Source of the DNA: Serratia marcescens
GTDB taxonomy: Bacteria > Pseudomonadota > Gammaproteobacteria > Enterobacterales > Enterobacteriaceae
NCBI RefSeq assembly: GCF_029846115.1
Contig: NZ_JARVZZ010000001.1
Span: 1,922,001 to 1,986,000, forward strand
Direction: 5' to 3'
Length of the DNA stretch: 64,000 nucleotides
Below, piece after piece: positions 42,855 to 52,960 of this stretch. Numbering within the stretch: position 1 is the stretch's first letter; the number at the start of each line of letters is the position of its first letter. The position numbers and the translations under genes were made by a program. Below the pieces are notes generated by a model. It was not told where the DNA came from. It did not search any database and saw nothing but the letters and a program-made list of their open reading frames with translations.

Positions 42855-44171
42855 ATGAGTCATCGTTTAACGTCAAAAGATATCCTGGCACTGGGCTTCA
42901 TGACCTTTGCCTTATTCGTTGGGGCCGGGAACATCATCTTCCCGCCGATGGTCGGCTTGCAGTCCGGTGAACACGTCTGGACCGCGGCGCTGGGCTTTCT
43001 GATCACCGCGGTCGGTCTGCCGGTCATTACCGTCATCGCGCTGGCGCGCGTCGGCGGCGGCATCGACGCCCTCAGCTCACCGATCGGCCGCGGCGCCGGC
43101 CTGCTGCTGGCGACCGTCTGCTACCTGGCCGTCGGCCCGCTGTTCGCCACGCCGCGCACCGCCACCGTGTCCTTTGAAGTGGGTATCGCCCCGCTGACCG
43201 GCGACGGTGCCATGCCGCTGTTCATCTACAGCCTGGTGTACTTCGCGCTGGTGATCGGCATCTCCCTGTATCCGGGCCGCCTGCTCGACACCGTCGGCCA
43301 CGTGCTGGCACCGCTGAAGATTGTGGCGCTGGCCGTATTGGGCATCGCCGCGCTGCTGTGGCCTGCCGGCGCGCCGATCCCGGCGACGGCGGCTTACCAG
43401 AGCGTGCCTTTCTCCTCCGGCTTCGTTAACGGCTATCTGACCATGGATACGCTGGGTGCGCTGGTATTCGGCATCGTTATCGTCAATGCGGCGCGCTCGC
43501 GCGGCGTGAAAGACGCCGGTCTGTTGACCCGTTACACCATCTTGGCCGGTTTGATCGCCGGCGTGGGCCTGACGCTGGTTTACCTGAGCCTGTTCAAGCT
43601 GGGCTCCGGCAGCGGCGCGCTGGTGCCTGACGCCACCAACGGTGCGGTGATCCTGCACGCTTACGTTCAGAACACCTTCGGCGGCCTGGGCAGCTTCTTC
43701 CTGGCGGCGCTGATCTTCATCGCCTGTATGGTGACCGCAGTCGGCCTGACCTGCGCCTGCGCCGAGTTCTTTGCGCAATATCTGCCGTTCTCGTACAAGA
43801 CGCTGGTATTTATCCTGGGCCTGTTCTCGATGGTGGTGTCCAACCTCGGCCTGAGCCACCTGATCCAGATCTCCATTCCGGTGCTGACCGCGATTTACCC
43901 GCCGTGCATCGTGCTGGTGGTGCTGAGCTTCACCCTGCGTTGGTGGCACAGCGCGCCGCGTATCATCGCGCCGGTGATGCTTGTCAGCCTGTTGTTTGGT
44001 ATCCTTGACGCGGTGAAAGCCTCCAGTTTCCAGCAGCTGCTGCCGGCCTGGACCACTCACCTGCCGCTGGCGGAGCAGGGGTTGGCATGGTTGCCGCCTT
44101 CGCTGCTGATGCTGGTGCTGGTCGCGATTTATGATCGGGTGTGCACGCGTTCCCAAGTGACCGCGCACTGA
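42855..44171 (+). CDS. brnQ: branched-chain amino acid transporter BrnQ
   Basis: The 438-residue protein is nearly collinear with E. coli BrnQ ([30 protein letters not shown]). It has about twelve membrane helices and imports Leu, Ile and Val with cations. The in-frame ATG at 42789 would add 22 unconserved residues, so 42855 is chosen. It follows phoR and the PstS-like gene as phoBR-brnQ-proY does in E. coli. Confidence 0.96.
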   Translation: MSHRLTSKDILALGFMTFALFVGAGNIIFPPMVGLQSGEHVWTAALGFLITAVGLPVITVIALARVGGGIDALSSPIGRGAGLLLATVCYLAVGPLFATPRTATVSFEVGIAPLTGDGAMPLFIYSLVYFALVIGISLYPGRLLDTVGHVLAPLKIVALAVLGIAALLWPAGAPIPATAAYQSVPFSSGFVNGYLTMDTLGALVFGIVIVNAARSRGVKDAGLLTRYTILAGLIAGVGLTLVYLSLFKLGSGSGALVPDATNGAVILHAYVQNTFGGLGSFFLAALIFIACMVTAVGLTCACAEFFAQYLPFSYKTLVFILGLFSMVVSNLGLSHLIQISIPVLTAIYPPCIVLVVLSFTLRWWHSAPRIIAPVMLVSLLFGILDAVKASSFQQLLPAWTTHLPLAEQGLAWLPPSLLMLVLVAIYDRVCTRSQVTAH

Positions 44172-44193
44172 TAATCCCCCGGCTTAATCCAGG

Positions 44194-44219
44194 GCCACGG
44201 ACATGTCCGTGGCTTTTTT
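44194..44219 (+). terminator. terminator between brnQ and proY
   Basis: A 20-nt perfect palindrome (GCCACGGACA then TGTCCGTGGC) is followed by T6. Confidence 0.85.
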
Positions 44220-44244
44220 ACGTTTAAAACTATGGGTCATCTTC

Positions 44245-45651
44245 ATGCAACAACAGTCACCCACCACGGCCCCCGACAATAAGCTGAAACGCGGCCTCAG
44301 TACGCGTCATATCCGCTTTATGGCGCTGGGATCGGCCATCGGCACCGGGTTGTTCTACGGCTCGGCGGACGCCATCAAAATGGCCGGTCCGAGCGTGCTG
44401 CTGGCTTACCTGATCGGCGGTATCGTGGCCTTTATCATCATGCGCGCACTGGGGGAGATGTCGGTCAACAACCCGCAGGCCAGTTCGTTTTCCCGCTACG
44501 CGCAGGACTACCTCGGCCCGATGGCGGGTTACATCACCGGTTGGACTTACTGCTTTGAAATCCTGATCGTCGCCATCGCCGACGTGACCGCCTTCGGCAT
44601 CTATATGGGGGTCTGGTTCCCGGAAGTGCCGCACTGGATCTGGGTGCTGAGCGTGGTGCTGATCATCGGTGCCATCAACCTGATGAGCGTCAAGGTATTC
44701 GGCGAGTTGGAGTTCTGGTTCTCGTTCTTCAAGGTCGCCACCATCATCATCATGATCGCGGCCGGCATCGGCATCATCATCTGGGGCATCGGCAACGGCG
44801 GGCAACCGACCGGCATTCATAACCTGTGGTCGAACGGCGGCTTCTTCAGCAACGGCTTTATCGGTATGATCCTGTCGCTGCAGCTGGTGATGTTCGCTTA
44901 CGGCGGCATTGAAATCATCGGCATCACCGCCGGCGAAGCCAAAGATCCGAAAAAATCGATTCCTAAAGCCATCAACTCGGTGCCTTGGCGCATTCTGGTG
45001 TTCTACGTCGGCACGCTGTTCGTCATTATGTCTATCTACCCGTGGAACCAGGTGGGCACCAACGGCAGTCCGTTCGTGCTGACCTTCCAGCATATGGGCA
45101 TCACCGTGGCGGCGGGTATCCTCAACTTCGTGGTGATCACCGCTTCGCTGTCGGCGATTAACAGCGACGTGTTCGGCGTCGGTCGCATGCTGCACGGTAT
45201 GGCCGAGCAGGGCCATGCGCCGAAGATGTTCAGCAAGGTATCGAAGCGCGGCATTCCCTGGGTGACGGTGGTGGTGATGATGCTGGCGCTGCTGCTGGCG
45301 GTATACCTCAACTACATCATGCCGGAGAGCGTGTTCCTGGTGATCGCGTCCCTGGCGACCTTCGCCACCGTGTGGGTGTGGATCATGATCCTGTTCTCCC
45401 AAATCGCCTTCCGCCGCAGCCTGAGCAAAGAGCAGGTGAAGCAGCTGGCGTTCCCGCTGCGCGGCGGAGTGTTCACCTCGGTGGTGGCAATCGTGTTCCT
45501 GGTGTTCATCATCGGCCTGATCGGCTACTTCCCGACCACGCGCGTCTCGCTGTACGCCGGCCTGGTTTGGGTGGTATTGCTGCTGGCGGGATACTGGTTC
45601 AAGGTCAACCATCAGAAAAAACGCGCGCCGCTGGCGGCGCAGCAAGACTAA
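44245..45651 (+). CDS. proY: proline-specific permease ProY
   Basis: The 468-residue APC-family amino-acid permease has the family start [37 protein letters not shown] and twelve helices; [27 protein letters not shown] is the conserved helix 6 region. In E. coli ProY is a cryptic proline transporter next to brnQ and malZ. ATG 44245 gives MQQQSP; an ATG at 44203 overlaps the terminator and is rejected. Confidence 0.93.
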   Translation: MQQQSPTTAPDNKLKRGLSTRHIRFMALGSAIGTGLFYGSADAIKMAGPSVLLAYLIGGIVAFIIMRALGEMSVNNPQASSFSRYAQDYLGPMAGYITGWTYCFEILIVAIADVTAFGIYMGVWFPEVPHWIWVLSVVLIIGAINLMSVKVFGELEFWFSFFKVATIIIMIAAGIGIIIWGIGNGGQPTGIHNLWSNGGFFSNGFIGMILSLQLVMFAYGGIEIIGITAGEAKDPKKSIPKAINSVPWRILVFYVGTLFVIMSIYPWNQVGTNGSPFVLTFQHMGITVAAGILNFVVITASLSAINSDVFGVGRMLHGMAEQGHAPKMFSKVSKRGIPWVTVVVMMLALLLAVYLNYIMPESVFLVIASLATFATVWVWIMILFSQIAFRRSLSKEQVKQLAFPLRGGVFTSVVAIVFLVFIIGLIGYFPTTRVSLYAGLVWVVLLLAGYWFKVNHQKKRAPLAAQQD

Positions 45652-45655
45652 ATGG

Positions 45656-45686
45656 AAAAACACCGGCTAAGGCCGGTGTTTTTTTA
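45656..45686 (+). terminator. terminator after proY
   Basis: CACCGGC and GCCGGTG pair across TAAG, flanked by A5 and T7. It works in the proY direction and may also end higBA transcripts. Confidence 0.85.
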
Positions 45687-45696
45687 GGGGCAGGCG

Positions 45697-45984
45697 TCAA
45701 GCGAAGTCCAGCTTGCGCAGTTTCGAAACGTCGATGGACTGCCTGGCCTGCCACAGATCGTAAGCATCCTGCATACCCATCCAAACCTGTTCGGAACTGC
45801 CTATCACGATAGACAGGCGGATGGCCATTTCCGGCGAGATATCGGACTTTCCGCTGATCAGGCGTTGAACCGTGGAGGGCGCGACGTCCAGCGCTTTAGC
45901 CAGCGCGCGCGCGCTGAGATTCAGCGTTTCCATGGTTTCTTTGATCAACTCGCCAGGATGAGGGGGATTATGCATGCGGTTCAT
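45697..45984 (-). CDS. higA: HigA-family antitoxin
   Basis: The 95-residue HigA-type antitoxin has the XRE helix-turn-helix: HPGELIKETMETLNLSARAL, then KALDVAPSTVQRLISGKSDISPEMAIRLS. It neutralises HigB and represses the operon. Stop of the toxin and start of this gene overlap by one base (TAATG). Confidence 0.92.
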   Translation of the reverse strand: MNRMHNPPHPGELIKETMETLNLSARALAKALDVAPSTVQRLISGKSDISPEMAIRLSIVIGSSEQVWMGMQDAYDLWQARQSIDVSKLRKLDFA

Positions 45985-46262
45985 TAGTGATAGTCCTCAT
46001 AATTCACGATATAAACATCACCCTCGACCAGTTCAAACGTGATACGCCAGTTGCCGGTTACGGTGACGGACCATTGCCCGCTGCGAGCGCCCGTTAGCGG
46101 GTGCAAGAAGAAGCCGGGCAGATCTACGTCATCAATCACTTTCGCCAGATCCAGTACGCTCAGCCGCAGCGCGATTTTCTTCGCCTGCTTGGCGTCGATA
46201 CCCGCCGTTGAACCGGTTTCGAAAAACTTTTTGAGTCCCTTATGCTTGAAGCTTCTTATCAT
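45984..46262 (-). CDS. higB: HigB-family RelE-like toxin
   Basis: The 92-residue RelE-fold toxin starts MIRSFKHKGLKKFFETG and ends with GNWRITFELVEGDVYIVNYEDYH, the HigB pattern. It is a ribosome-dependent mRNA interferase in known cases. The toxin gene is first in the operon, as usual for higBA. Confidence 0.92.
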   Translation of the reverse strand: MIRSFKHKGLKKFFETGSTAGIDAKQAKKIALRLSVLDLAKVIDDVDLPGFFLHPLTGARSGQWSVTVTGNWRITFELVEGDVYIVNYEDYH

Positions 46263-46279
46263 CCTGACGGCTCCATGAG

Positions 46280-46325
46280 TGTTGCGCTATACGCATCATA
46301 GCCAGGTGTTGCGTGTGACGCAACA
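46280..46325 (-). promoter_or_regulatory. higBA promoter and operator
   Basis: On the minus strand, TTGCGT (46323-46318) and TATGAT (46300-46295) are 17 bp apart. TGTTGCGTGTGACGCAACA (46307-46325) is a perfect 8-bp dyad covering the -35. A second partial site begins GTTGCG at 46281. HigA autoregulation is expected. Confidence 0.7.
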
Positions 46326-46347
46326 AGATGGGGCGTTTTTTAACCTA

Positions 46348-46617
46348 CTATGCCAAGCGTTTGTCTTCCACTTCATCCTCCCCGGCGGCGCGCGCTTCGA
46401 TGCGCACGTCGCCGCCGTTAAGGCGTTCCTCCTCTTCCTCGCCGGCGCAGCGCGCCAACACTTCGCGAATGTCCTGCATATTGCTGCTGAGCGCGCTCAG
46501 CGAAGGTTGCAGATTGCGGGGCATGCGGCTTTCCTCCAGCGAAGCGCTGTGCAGGCAGCCGATAAACAGCAGGGTGGCCATCAGGGTAAACAGCCGATGA
46601 CGTAACCGTTTCAGCAA
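46348..46617 (-). CDS. putative small lipoprotein
   Basis: Reading from a TTG at 46617, preceded by GAGAGGG at good spacing, gives an 89-residue protein: basic start (LLKRLRHRLF), hydrophobic helix, then a lipobox-like LLFIGC followed by LHSASLEES. The tail is acidic (EEEEERLNGG). An ATG-start reading to 46719 is possible but lacks a ribosome site. Function is unknown. Confidence 0.5.
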   Translation of the reverse strand: MLKRLRHRLFTLMATLLFIGCLHSASLEESRMPRNLQPSLSALSSNMQDIREVLARCAGEEEEERLNGGDVRIEARAAGEDEVEDKRLA

Positions 46618-46749
46618 GGGCTTTCCCTCTCGGTGGTGAAGGTGATGGCGCATTAACGCCGTTTTCATCGGGGAAAAGAAGGGGATGGAGATATCTGCTG
46701 GCAATTGAAAGAACATCATTACCAGCAGACACAGTTACGTCAGCCGACG

Positions 46750-48006
46750 TCAGGAAGCGTTCGCGTTTTGTAGCAGCATGCCGCGCAGGTCATTGCCGGT
46801 TGGCGTCTGATGCACGCGTAGGCCGAACTCGTCGATCACCGCCAGAATATGGTCGAAAATATCCGCCTGAATGCTTTCATACTCCGCCCAGACCGTGGTG
46901 TTGGTGAAGGCGTAGATTTCCAGCGGCAGGCCTTCCGGCGTCGGCGCCAGCTGGCGCACCATCAGCGTCATGTTCTGGTGAATGCGCGGGTGAGCGCGCA
47001 GATAGGCTTCCAGATAGGCGCGCAGCGTGCCGAGGTTGGTCAGGCGGCGGCCGTTGAGCGGCGAGGCCAGATCGATGGCGATCTCCTGGTTGTGCTGGCT
47101 CAGCTCTTGGGTCTTGACGTTCAGGTAGCTGTGCAGCAGCGGGTTGCGCTGCAGGCGGTGCTGTTCCTCTTGCGACAGGAAGTGCACGCTGCCGGTGTCG
47201 ATATTCAGGCTGCGCTTGATGCGACGCCCACCGGATTCCGACATCGAACGCCAGTTTTTGAACGAGTCGGAGATCAGCGCGTAGGTGGGAATGGTGGTGA
47301 CGGTATTGTCCCAGTTGCGCACTTTGACCGTGGTCAGGCCGATGTCGGTGACCGCGCCGTCGGCGCCGTATTTCGGCATTTCCAGCCAGTCGCCGATCTT
47401 CAGCATATCGTTGGCGGAGAGCTGAATGCCGGCCACCAGCCCGAGGATCGGATCCTTGAACACCAACATCAGGACCGCGGTCATGGCGCCCAGGCCGCTG
47501 AGCAGCAGCAGCGGCGATTTGCCCATCAGCAGCGAGACGATCATGATACCGATCAGGATCGCCGCCACCAGTTTCAGGCCCTGGAAAATGCCGCGCAGCG
47601 GCAGCTGATTGGAAATCGGGCTTTGGCGCAGCAGCGCCAGCAGCGTATCCAGCAGCGAGAACAGCGACAGCAGGGTGAAGGCGAGGATCCACACCTGTGC
47701 GGCGGTGACGATCACCGCCTGGGTCTGGCTGCCGCTCTGTAACCACAGCGTCGCCTGGATGCTGATGATCACCCCTTGCAGCAGCAGCGCCACGCGCTGG
47801 AACAGTTTGTATTGGGTGATGGCCTGTTGCCAGACGCGCTGCGATTGCTGGCCGCGGCGCTGAAGGGCGGCCAACACCACCCGGTGCAGCACCAGGTGGA
47901 TCACCACCGAGATCAGGACAATCAACCCCAATACCATCAACAGCGACATCACTCCGCCGAATTCCAAACCAAACTGTTCCAGCCAGCGCGTTATCTGTTG
48001 TTGCAT
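46750..48006 (-). CDS. ybdG: MscS-family mechanosensitive channel (YbdG-like)
   Basis: The 418-residue protein is close to E. coli YbdG. It has about five membrane helices in the first 170 residues, then the MscS pore and beta-domain blocks [20 protein letters not shown] and [15 protein letters not shown], then [20 protein letters not shown] and the C-terminal cytoplasmic domain. YbdG is a miniconductance channel that opens under osmotic downshock. It is placed here, next to malZ, unlike in E. coli. Confidence 0.92.
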   Translation of the reverse strand: MQQQITRWLEQFGLEFGGVMSLLMVLGLIVLISVVIHLVLHRVVLAALQRRGQQSQRVWQQAITQYKLFQRVALLLQGVIISIQATLWLQSGSQTQAVIVTAAQVWILAFTLLSLFSLLDTLLALLRQSPISNQLPLRGIFQGLKLVAAILIGIMIVSLLMGKSPLLLLSGLGAMTAVLMLVFKDPILGLVAGIQLSANDMLKIGDWLEMPKYGADGAVTDIGLTTVKVRNWDNTVTTIPTYALISDSFKNWRSMSESGGRRIKRSLNIDTGSVHFLSQEEQHRLQRNPLLHSYLNVKTQELSQHNQEIAIDLASPLNGRRLTNLGTLRAYLEAYLRAHPRIHQNMTLMVRQLAPTPEGLPLEIYAFTNTTVWAEYESIQADIFDHILAVIDEFGLRVHQTPTGNDLRGMLLQNANAS

Positions 48007-48129
48007 TACCGCTCCTTAAAAAATGCGCAAAAAATATCCTGTAAACTTAAAACGCGTTAGCCTAAGGGGTAACGTGCAGGATTTGTGCCTGTTTACCTTT
48101 TTTTACATCGGGTTAGCGTTATTTTTCGG

Positions 48130-48152
48130 TCTCCGCCCCCCGGCTCATCCCC
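48130..48152 (-). promoter_or_regulatory. candidate MalT boxes upstream of malZ
   Basis: On the minus strand GGGGATGAGC (48152-48143) matches the MalT box GGGGA(T/G)GAGG at nine of ten positions, and GGGGCGGAGA follows 3 nt later with seven. E. coli malZ depends on MalT. Orientation and distance to a promoter were not confirmed. Confidence 0.4.
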
Positions 48153-48253
48153 GGGTTTTGCGGCCAGAGAGGAGGGGGAGTTGCACTTAACGTGGCATTG
48201 TTCGCTTCTTGAAGAACGCCGTCGATTTCGTTTGGTACAGCAGGAGAAACAGT

Positions 48254-50077
48254 ATGCTTAACGCCTGGCATCAACCGGTCCCGCCTTTTGTGGTGAAGCA
48301 AGGGCAACGTTTGGATATCACGCTGTGGTTACAGGGGGATGAACTGCCGGAGCGGGTGTTTTTGCGCGCCGAACCGGACAACGAAGAGTGGCTGCTGGTG
48401 ATGAAAGCGCAGCGCCACGAGGGGATGCGGCGCTACCAGGCCAGCCTGACGCTGAATGAGGGCGAGCCGACGCGGCGTTACTGCTTCAAGCTGCTGTGGG
48501 CCGATCGCCAGCAGTGGTTCGGCCCGCAGGGCTGGTCATCAACGCCGCCGGGCCAGCTGGCGCAGTTCGCCGTCGACGATCCTGACAATGGCCCCGAGTG
48601 GGTGGCGGATCAGCTGTTCTACCAGATTTTCCCCGATCGGTTCGCCAGCAGCGGCGGCGAACACGGCATCCAGAGCGGCAGCTACCGCCATCACGCGGCC
48701 GGTGCCGAGGTGATTCGGCGCGACTGGCAGTATCCGCTGGAGGATCGCCACGCCGCCTCGACCTTTTACGGCGGCGATCTGGACGGCATCAGCGCCAAAC
48801 TGCCGTATTTGCAGCAGCTGGGCGTGACGGCGCTGTATCTGAACCCGATTTTTACCGCGCCGAGCGTGCATAAGTACGATACCGAGGACTATTACCAGGT
48901 CGATCCGCACTTCGGCGGCAACGCGGCGCTGCAGCGTTTGCGAGTGAGCACTCACAAGGTGGGCATGAAACTGGTGCTGGACGGGGTATTCAACCACACC
49001 GGCGACTCGCATCCGTGGTTCGACCGCCATCGCCAGGGCGAAAACGGCGCCTGTCACCACCCCGATTCACCGTATCGCGGCTGGTTCAACTTTTACCCGG
49101 ACGGCCGCGCGCTCGACTGGAAGGGCAACGCCAGCCTGCCGAAGCTTAATTTCGCCGAGCCGCAGGTCGCGGAAGCGATCTATCGCGGAGAAGGCAGCGT
49201 GGTGCGCCACTGGCTGCGCCCGCCGTACAGCATCGACGGTTGGCGGCTGGACGTGGTGCACATGCTGGGAGAGAACGGCGGCGCCACCGGTAACCTGAAC
49301 CACCTGGCTGGCATCTATCAGGCGGTGAAGCAGGAGAACCCGCAGGCCTACGTCTTGGGCGAGCACTTCGGCGACGCGCGCCGCTGGCTGCACGCCGGCG
49401 TGGAGGACGCGGCGATGAACTACATGGGGTTCGCGCTGCCGGTGCGGGCGTTCTTGGCGGGGCTGGACGTGGCCTATCACCCGGTGCGGCTGGACGCCGC
49501 CGGGTGCGCGCAGTGGATGGACGGTTACCGCGCCGGGCTGCCGCACGGCCGCCAGCTGATCCAGTTCAACCAGCTGGACAGCCACGATACCGCGCGTTTC
49601 CTCACGCTGCTGCAGGGGAACGCGGCGCGCATGCAGATGGCGGCGGTGTGGTTGCTGAGCTGGATTGGCGTGCCTTGTCTCTATTATGGCGATGAGATTG
49701 GTCTGGACGGCGGCAACGACCCGTTCTGCCGCAAGCCGTTCCCGTGGGACGTCGGCGACTGGGACCGGCCGCTGTTGGCGCTGTTCCAGCGCATGGCGGC
49801 GCTGCGTAAACAGAGCGTGGCATTGCGCCGCGGCGGCTGTCAGGTGCTGTATGCCAACGGAGAAACGCTGGTGTTCGTGCGCCTGTATCAACAGGAGCAG
49901 GTGCTGGTGGCGCTGCAGCGCGACGGCAGTGGCCAGGCGCAGTTGCCGCATAACCCGCTGTTGGCGCGCGGCCCGTGGCGGCGTGTGGAAGGGCAGGGAG
50001 AGCTGAGCGAAACGGCGGGCGGGCTGCGCCTACAGCTGACGGAAGCGTCGGCCAGCGTGTGGCGTTATGAAGGCTAA
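48254..50077 (+). CDS. malZ: maltodextrin glucosidase MalZ
   Basis: The 607-residue cytoplasmic GH13 enzyme releases glucose from short maltodextrins. It starts [13 protein letters not shown], like E. coli MalZ. The catalytic residues are nucleophile Asp333 ([10 protein letters not shown]), acid-base Glu370 (LGEHFGDAR) and Asp445 ([11 protein letters not shown]). An N-terminal beta domain precedes the barrel. AGGAG before the ATG at 48254 supports the start. Confidence 0.96.
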   Translation: MLNAWHQPVPPFVVKQGQRLDITLWLQGDELPERVFLRAEPDNEEWLLVMKAQRHEGMRRYQASLTLNEGEPTRRYCFKLLWADRQQWFGPQGWSSTPPGQLAQFAVDDPDNGPEWVADQLFYQIFPDRFASSGGEHGIQSGSYRHHAAGAEVIRRDWQYPLEDRHAASTFYGGDLDGISAKLPYLQQLGVTALYLNPIFTAPSVHKYDTEDYYQVDPHFGGNAALQRLRVSTHKVGMKLVLDGVFNHTGDSHPWFDRHRQGENGACHHPDSPYRGWFNFYPDGRALDWKGNASLPKLNFAEPQVAEAIYRGEGSVVRHWLRPPYSIDGWRLDVVHMLGENGGATGNLNHLAGIYQAVKQENPQAYVLGEHFGDARRWLHAGVEDAAMNYMGFALPVRAFLAGLDVAYHPVRLDAAGCAQWMDGYRAGLPHGRQLIQFNQLDSHDTARFLTLLQGNAARMQMAAVWLLSWIGVPCLYYGDEIGLDGGNDPFCRKPFPWDVGDWDRPLLALFQRMAALRKQSVALRRGGCQVLYANGETLVFVRLYQQEQVLVALQRDGSGQAQLPHNPLLARGPWRRVEGQGELSETAGGLRLQLTEASASVWRYEG

Positions 50078-50084
50078 AGCAACT

Positions 50085-50106
50085 GCGGGGGCCGAAGGGC
50101 CCCCGC
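50085..50106. terminator. bidirectional terminator between malZ and ggt
   Basis: GCGGGGGCC pairs with GGCCCCCGC across GAAG. It serves two convergent genes. Confidence 0.75.
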
Positions 50107-50130
50107 GATCAAGGTGAGTAGGCGTTTACA

Positions 50131-51894
50131 TCAGTAACCGACCGCAGAACCTGCCGGGCGACGCACGTCGTTGGCGCCGTACAGGTAGCCTTCGCGCACC
50201 TTGCCGGAAACCGCCGAGTCGTTGCCGGAGTTGGCCGGGCTGACGCCCGCCGCGCCCGGCAAACCGACCAGAATCAGTTCGGCGGCGCCCCACGGCGTTT
50301 GCTCGACCATCTTATAGCCCATGCCGCTCAGCAGCTTCAACGTATCGGCGGAAACGCCGCGCTGTTCGTAGTACACCTCATCCGGCAACCATTGGTGATG
50401 GATGCGCGGCGCGTCCACCGCTTCCTGCGGTGCCATGCCGTGGTCGATCACGTTCAACGCGGTCTGCAGGGTAATGGTGATGATGCGCGAACCGCCCGGC
50501 GAGCCCAGTACCATAAAGATCTTGTTGTCCCTGGTCACCAGCGTCGGGCTCATCGACGATAGTGGGCGCTTACCGGGGGCAATGCTGTTGGCGGTGCCCT
50601 GCACCAGCCCGTACAGGTTTTTCTCGCCCACTTTGACCGTAAAGTCGTCCATCTCGTCGTTGAGGAAGAAGCCGGTGCCCGGTGCGATCACCACGGCGCC
50701 GAAACGGCCGTTGACGGTATAGGTGGTGGAGACGGCGTTGCCGTCGTGATCGACGATCGAATAGTGGGTGGTTTCCGGTTTTTCATGCGGTTCCATGCCG
50801 GGCTGCACGTTTTCCGACGGCGTGGCCTTGTCCGCGACGATTTTCTTGCGGATCTGCTCGGCGTAGCTCTTGCTCACCAGCCGGTCGATCGGGTTCTTGA
50901 TGAATTCCGGGTCGCCGAGGTAGGTGTTGCGGTCCATGTAGGCATGGCGCATCGCTTCGGTCATGGTGTGAATGGCCGCCGCCGAGTTGAAGCCCATGCT
51001 TTTCAGGTCATAGCCTTCCACCACGTTGAGGATTTCGCACAGCGTCACGCCGCCGGAGCTGGGAGGCGGCGCCGACACGAACTTGTAGCCGCGATAGCTG
51101 CAGGTAATCGGCGGGGTTTCGGTGACCTTGTAATTGGCGAAGTCGGCGGCGGTCAAGATGCCGCCGCCCTGTTTGGCCGCCGCCTCCACCGCCTGCGGGA
51201 TCTTGCCTTTATAGAAGGCATCGGTTCCCCCTTTGGCGATGGCTTCCAGCGTATTGGCCAGATCGGTTTGCACCAGTTTGTCCCCCGGCTGCAGCGGGCT
51301 GCCGTCCGGGCGCAGGAAGATTTTGGCCGACTCGGGATCCTGTTTGAAGCGCGCGATGGTGGTGTCGAGAATATCGGTATCGGCGCGGGTCAGCACAAAG
51401 CCTTCGCGCGCCAGCTTGATAGCCGGCGCCAGCACCTGTTCGCGGCTCAGCTTGCCGTACTTCTCACGCGCGGTTTCCATCCCCAGCACGGTGCCCGGCA
51501 CGCCCGCCGCCAGATAGCCGTACAGGCTGGCGTCTTTCTTTACCTTGCCGTCGGCATCCAGATACATGTTGGCGCTGGCCGCCGCCGGCGCGGTTTCACG
51601 GAAGTTGATGAAGGTGTCGGTGCCGTCCGCCAGGTGGACGGTCATAAAGCCGCCGCCGCCGATGTTGCCGCAGCAGGGGTTAACCACCGCCTGCGCATAG
51701 CCCACCGCCACGGCGGCGTCGATGGCGTTGCCGCCCATCTTCAGGATATCCACGCCGACCTGCGAGGCCAGGTGTTGCGAGGTGACCACCATGCCGTTTT
51801 TGGCTTCCACCGCCGGGTTGGATGCCGCATACAGGCTGCCGCTGACCAGCAGCGCCGCCATGGTCAGGGGTTTGCTCCATTTCTGTAAAAACAT
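50131..51894 (-). CDS. ggt: gamma-glutamyltransferase
   Basis: The 587-residue precursor has a signal peptide (about 1-23), so it is periplasmic. The enzyme self-cleaves before Thr375 in PETTHYSIVD to give large and small subunits; Thr375 is the nucleophile. Other family blocks are GNIGGGGFMTVHL and SSMSPTLVTRDNKIFMVLGSPGG. It cleaves gamma-glutamyl bonds in glutathione. In E. coli ggt is elsewhere; here it interrupts malZ-acpH. Confidence 0.95.
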   Translation of the reverse strand: MFLQKWSKPLTMAALLVSGSLYAASNPAVEAKNGMVVTSQHLASQVGVDILKMGGNAIDAAVAVGYAQAVVNPCCGNIGGGGFMTVHLADGTDTFINFRETAPAAASANMYLDADGKVKKDASLYGYLAAGVPGTVLGMETAREKYGKLSREQVLAPAIKLAREGFVLTRADTDILDTTIARFKQDPESAKIFLRPDGSPLQPGDKLVQTDLANTLEAIAKGGTDAFYKGKIPQAVEAAAKQGGGILTAADFANYKVTETPPITCSYRGYKFVSAPPPSSGGVTLCEILNVVEGYDLKSMGFNSAAAIHTMTEAMRHAYMDRNTYLGDPEFIKNPIDRLVSKSYAEQIRKKIVADKATPSENVQPGMEPHEKPETTHYSIVDHDGNAVSTTYTVNGRFGAVVIAPGTGFFLNDEMDDFTVKVGEKNLYGLVQGTANSIAPGKRPLSSMSPTLVTRDNKIFMVLGSPGGSRIITITLQTALNVIDHGMAPQEAVDAPRIHHQWLPDEVYYEQRGVSADTLKLLSGMGYKMVEQTPWGAAELILVGLPGAAGVSPANSGNDSAVSGKVREGYLYGANDVRRPAGSAVGY

Positions 51895-52082
51895 AGTTAT
51901 TCCTACCCTGTCAGTTTTTTATTGTGTTGTGTTTGCTTGCCGCTGTTCGCTTGCAAAGCGCGAGCCAGCGTTATTGATAGTAGCCGCAGATGGGCGTGCG
52001 CGCGGCGAACTGGGTGGGAAATGTGAGCGGAAACAGGGAAATAAAGCACTGAAGGTGGGCGGTCTGCCCCATAAAGGGGCAT

Positions 52083-52108
52083 AAAAAAACCGGCCGCGTG
52101 GGCCGGTT
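52083..52108 (-). terminator. terminator of the peroxiredoxin gene
   Basis: On the minus strand AACCGGCC and GGCCGGTT pair across 5 nt, followed by a T7 run. Confidence 0.85.
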
Positions 52109-52128
52109 GATTCACTATCAGGCTGAAA

Positions 52129-52731
52129 TTACAGCTTGGCAGCGTTTTCAGACAGGTATTTTGCAACGCCGTCTGGAGAAGCGCCCATACCTGCTTTGCC
52201 TTTTTCCCACTGAGCCGGGCACACTTCACCGTGCTCTTCGTGGAATTGCAGCGCATCAACGGTACGGATCATTTCGTCGATGTTACGGCCGATTGGCAGG
52301 TCGTTAACAACCTGAGCACGCACGATGCCGTCTTTGTCGATCAGGAAGGAGCCGCGCAGCGCAACGCCGGCTTCCGGGTGTTCGATGCCGTAAGCTTTCT
52401 GGATTTCACGCTTGATGTCAGCAACCATTGCATATTTCACTTCACCGATGCCGCCTTTGTCGACAGGGGTTTTACGCCATGCGTTGTGAACGAACTCTGA
52501 GTCGAAGGAAACGCCAACCACTTCAACGCCACGCTTCTGGAACTCTTCATAGCGGTGATCGAAAGCGATCAGCTCGGAAGGGCATACGAAGGTGAAGTCC
52601 ATTGGCCAGAAGAACAGCACGGCCGGTTTGCCGTTCAGGTGCTTCTTCAGGTTGAAGTTTTCAACGATTTCGCCGCTACCCAGTACGGCAGCTGCAGTGA
52701 AGTCAGGGGCTTGACGAGTTACCAGGACCAT
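52129..52731 (-). CDS. AhpC-type 2-Cys peroxiredoxin
   Basis: The 200-residue protein is a typical 2-Cys peroxiredoxin: peroxidatic Cys50 in FTFVCPSEL and resolving Cys171 in GEVCPAQW. It reduces hydrogen peroxide and organic peroxides. AGGAG 7 nt before ATG 52731 rejects the longer frame to 52848. It stands alone, divergent from the region before ggt and with an OxyR-like dyad upstream. It is not the classic ahpCF pair, since no ahpF follows. Confidence 0.94.
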   Translation of the reverse strand: MVLVTRQAPDFTAAAVLGSGEIVENFNLKKHLNGKPAVLFFWPMDFTFVCPSELIAFDHRYEEFQKRGVEVVGVSFDSEFVHNAWRKTPVDKGGIGEVKYAMVADIKREIQKAYGIEHPEAGVALRGSFLIDKDGIVRAQVVNDLPIGRNIDEMIRTVDALQFHEEHGEVCPAQWEKGKAGMGASPDGVAKYLSENAAKL

Positions 52732-52829
52732 AATTACTCCTGTAATAGGTGTTAAAGGGTGGATGTAAAAACAAGGGCCAGTATAGGGGCCGCGACTTGG
52801 TGAATAAAGGGTAAAAGACCAATCGATGA

Positions 52830-52846
52830 GATAGCTTTCACCTATC
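52830..52846 (-). promoter_or_regulatory. OxyR-like site upstream of peroxiredoxin gene
   Basis: GATAGCTTTCACCTATC contains the ATAG-N7-CTAT core of an OxyR half site. It is about 100 nt before the start. A second, weaker half follows on the promoter side. Confidence 0.5.
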
Positions 52847-52960
52847 AAAGTCGTTGATATAATTTAGCGAGCTTTAAAAATAACCTTTTCCCACAAAAGG
52901 GCAAGCGGCAAAACGTAAATTCTTGCAAGGCGTTGCAATTTCAATGGCTTGGGCTTGACC

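Noticed and set aside
43077..44168. 363-residue minus-strand frame opposite brnQ, and a 468-residue one opposite proY
   Set aside because: His/Gln/Arg-rich, no family match, opposite well-known transporters.
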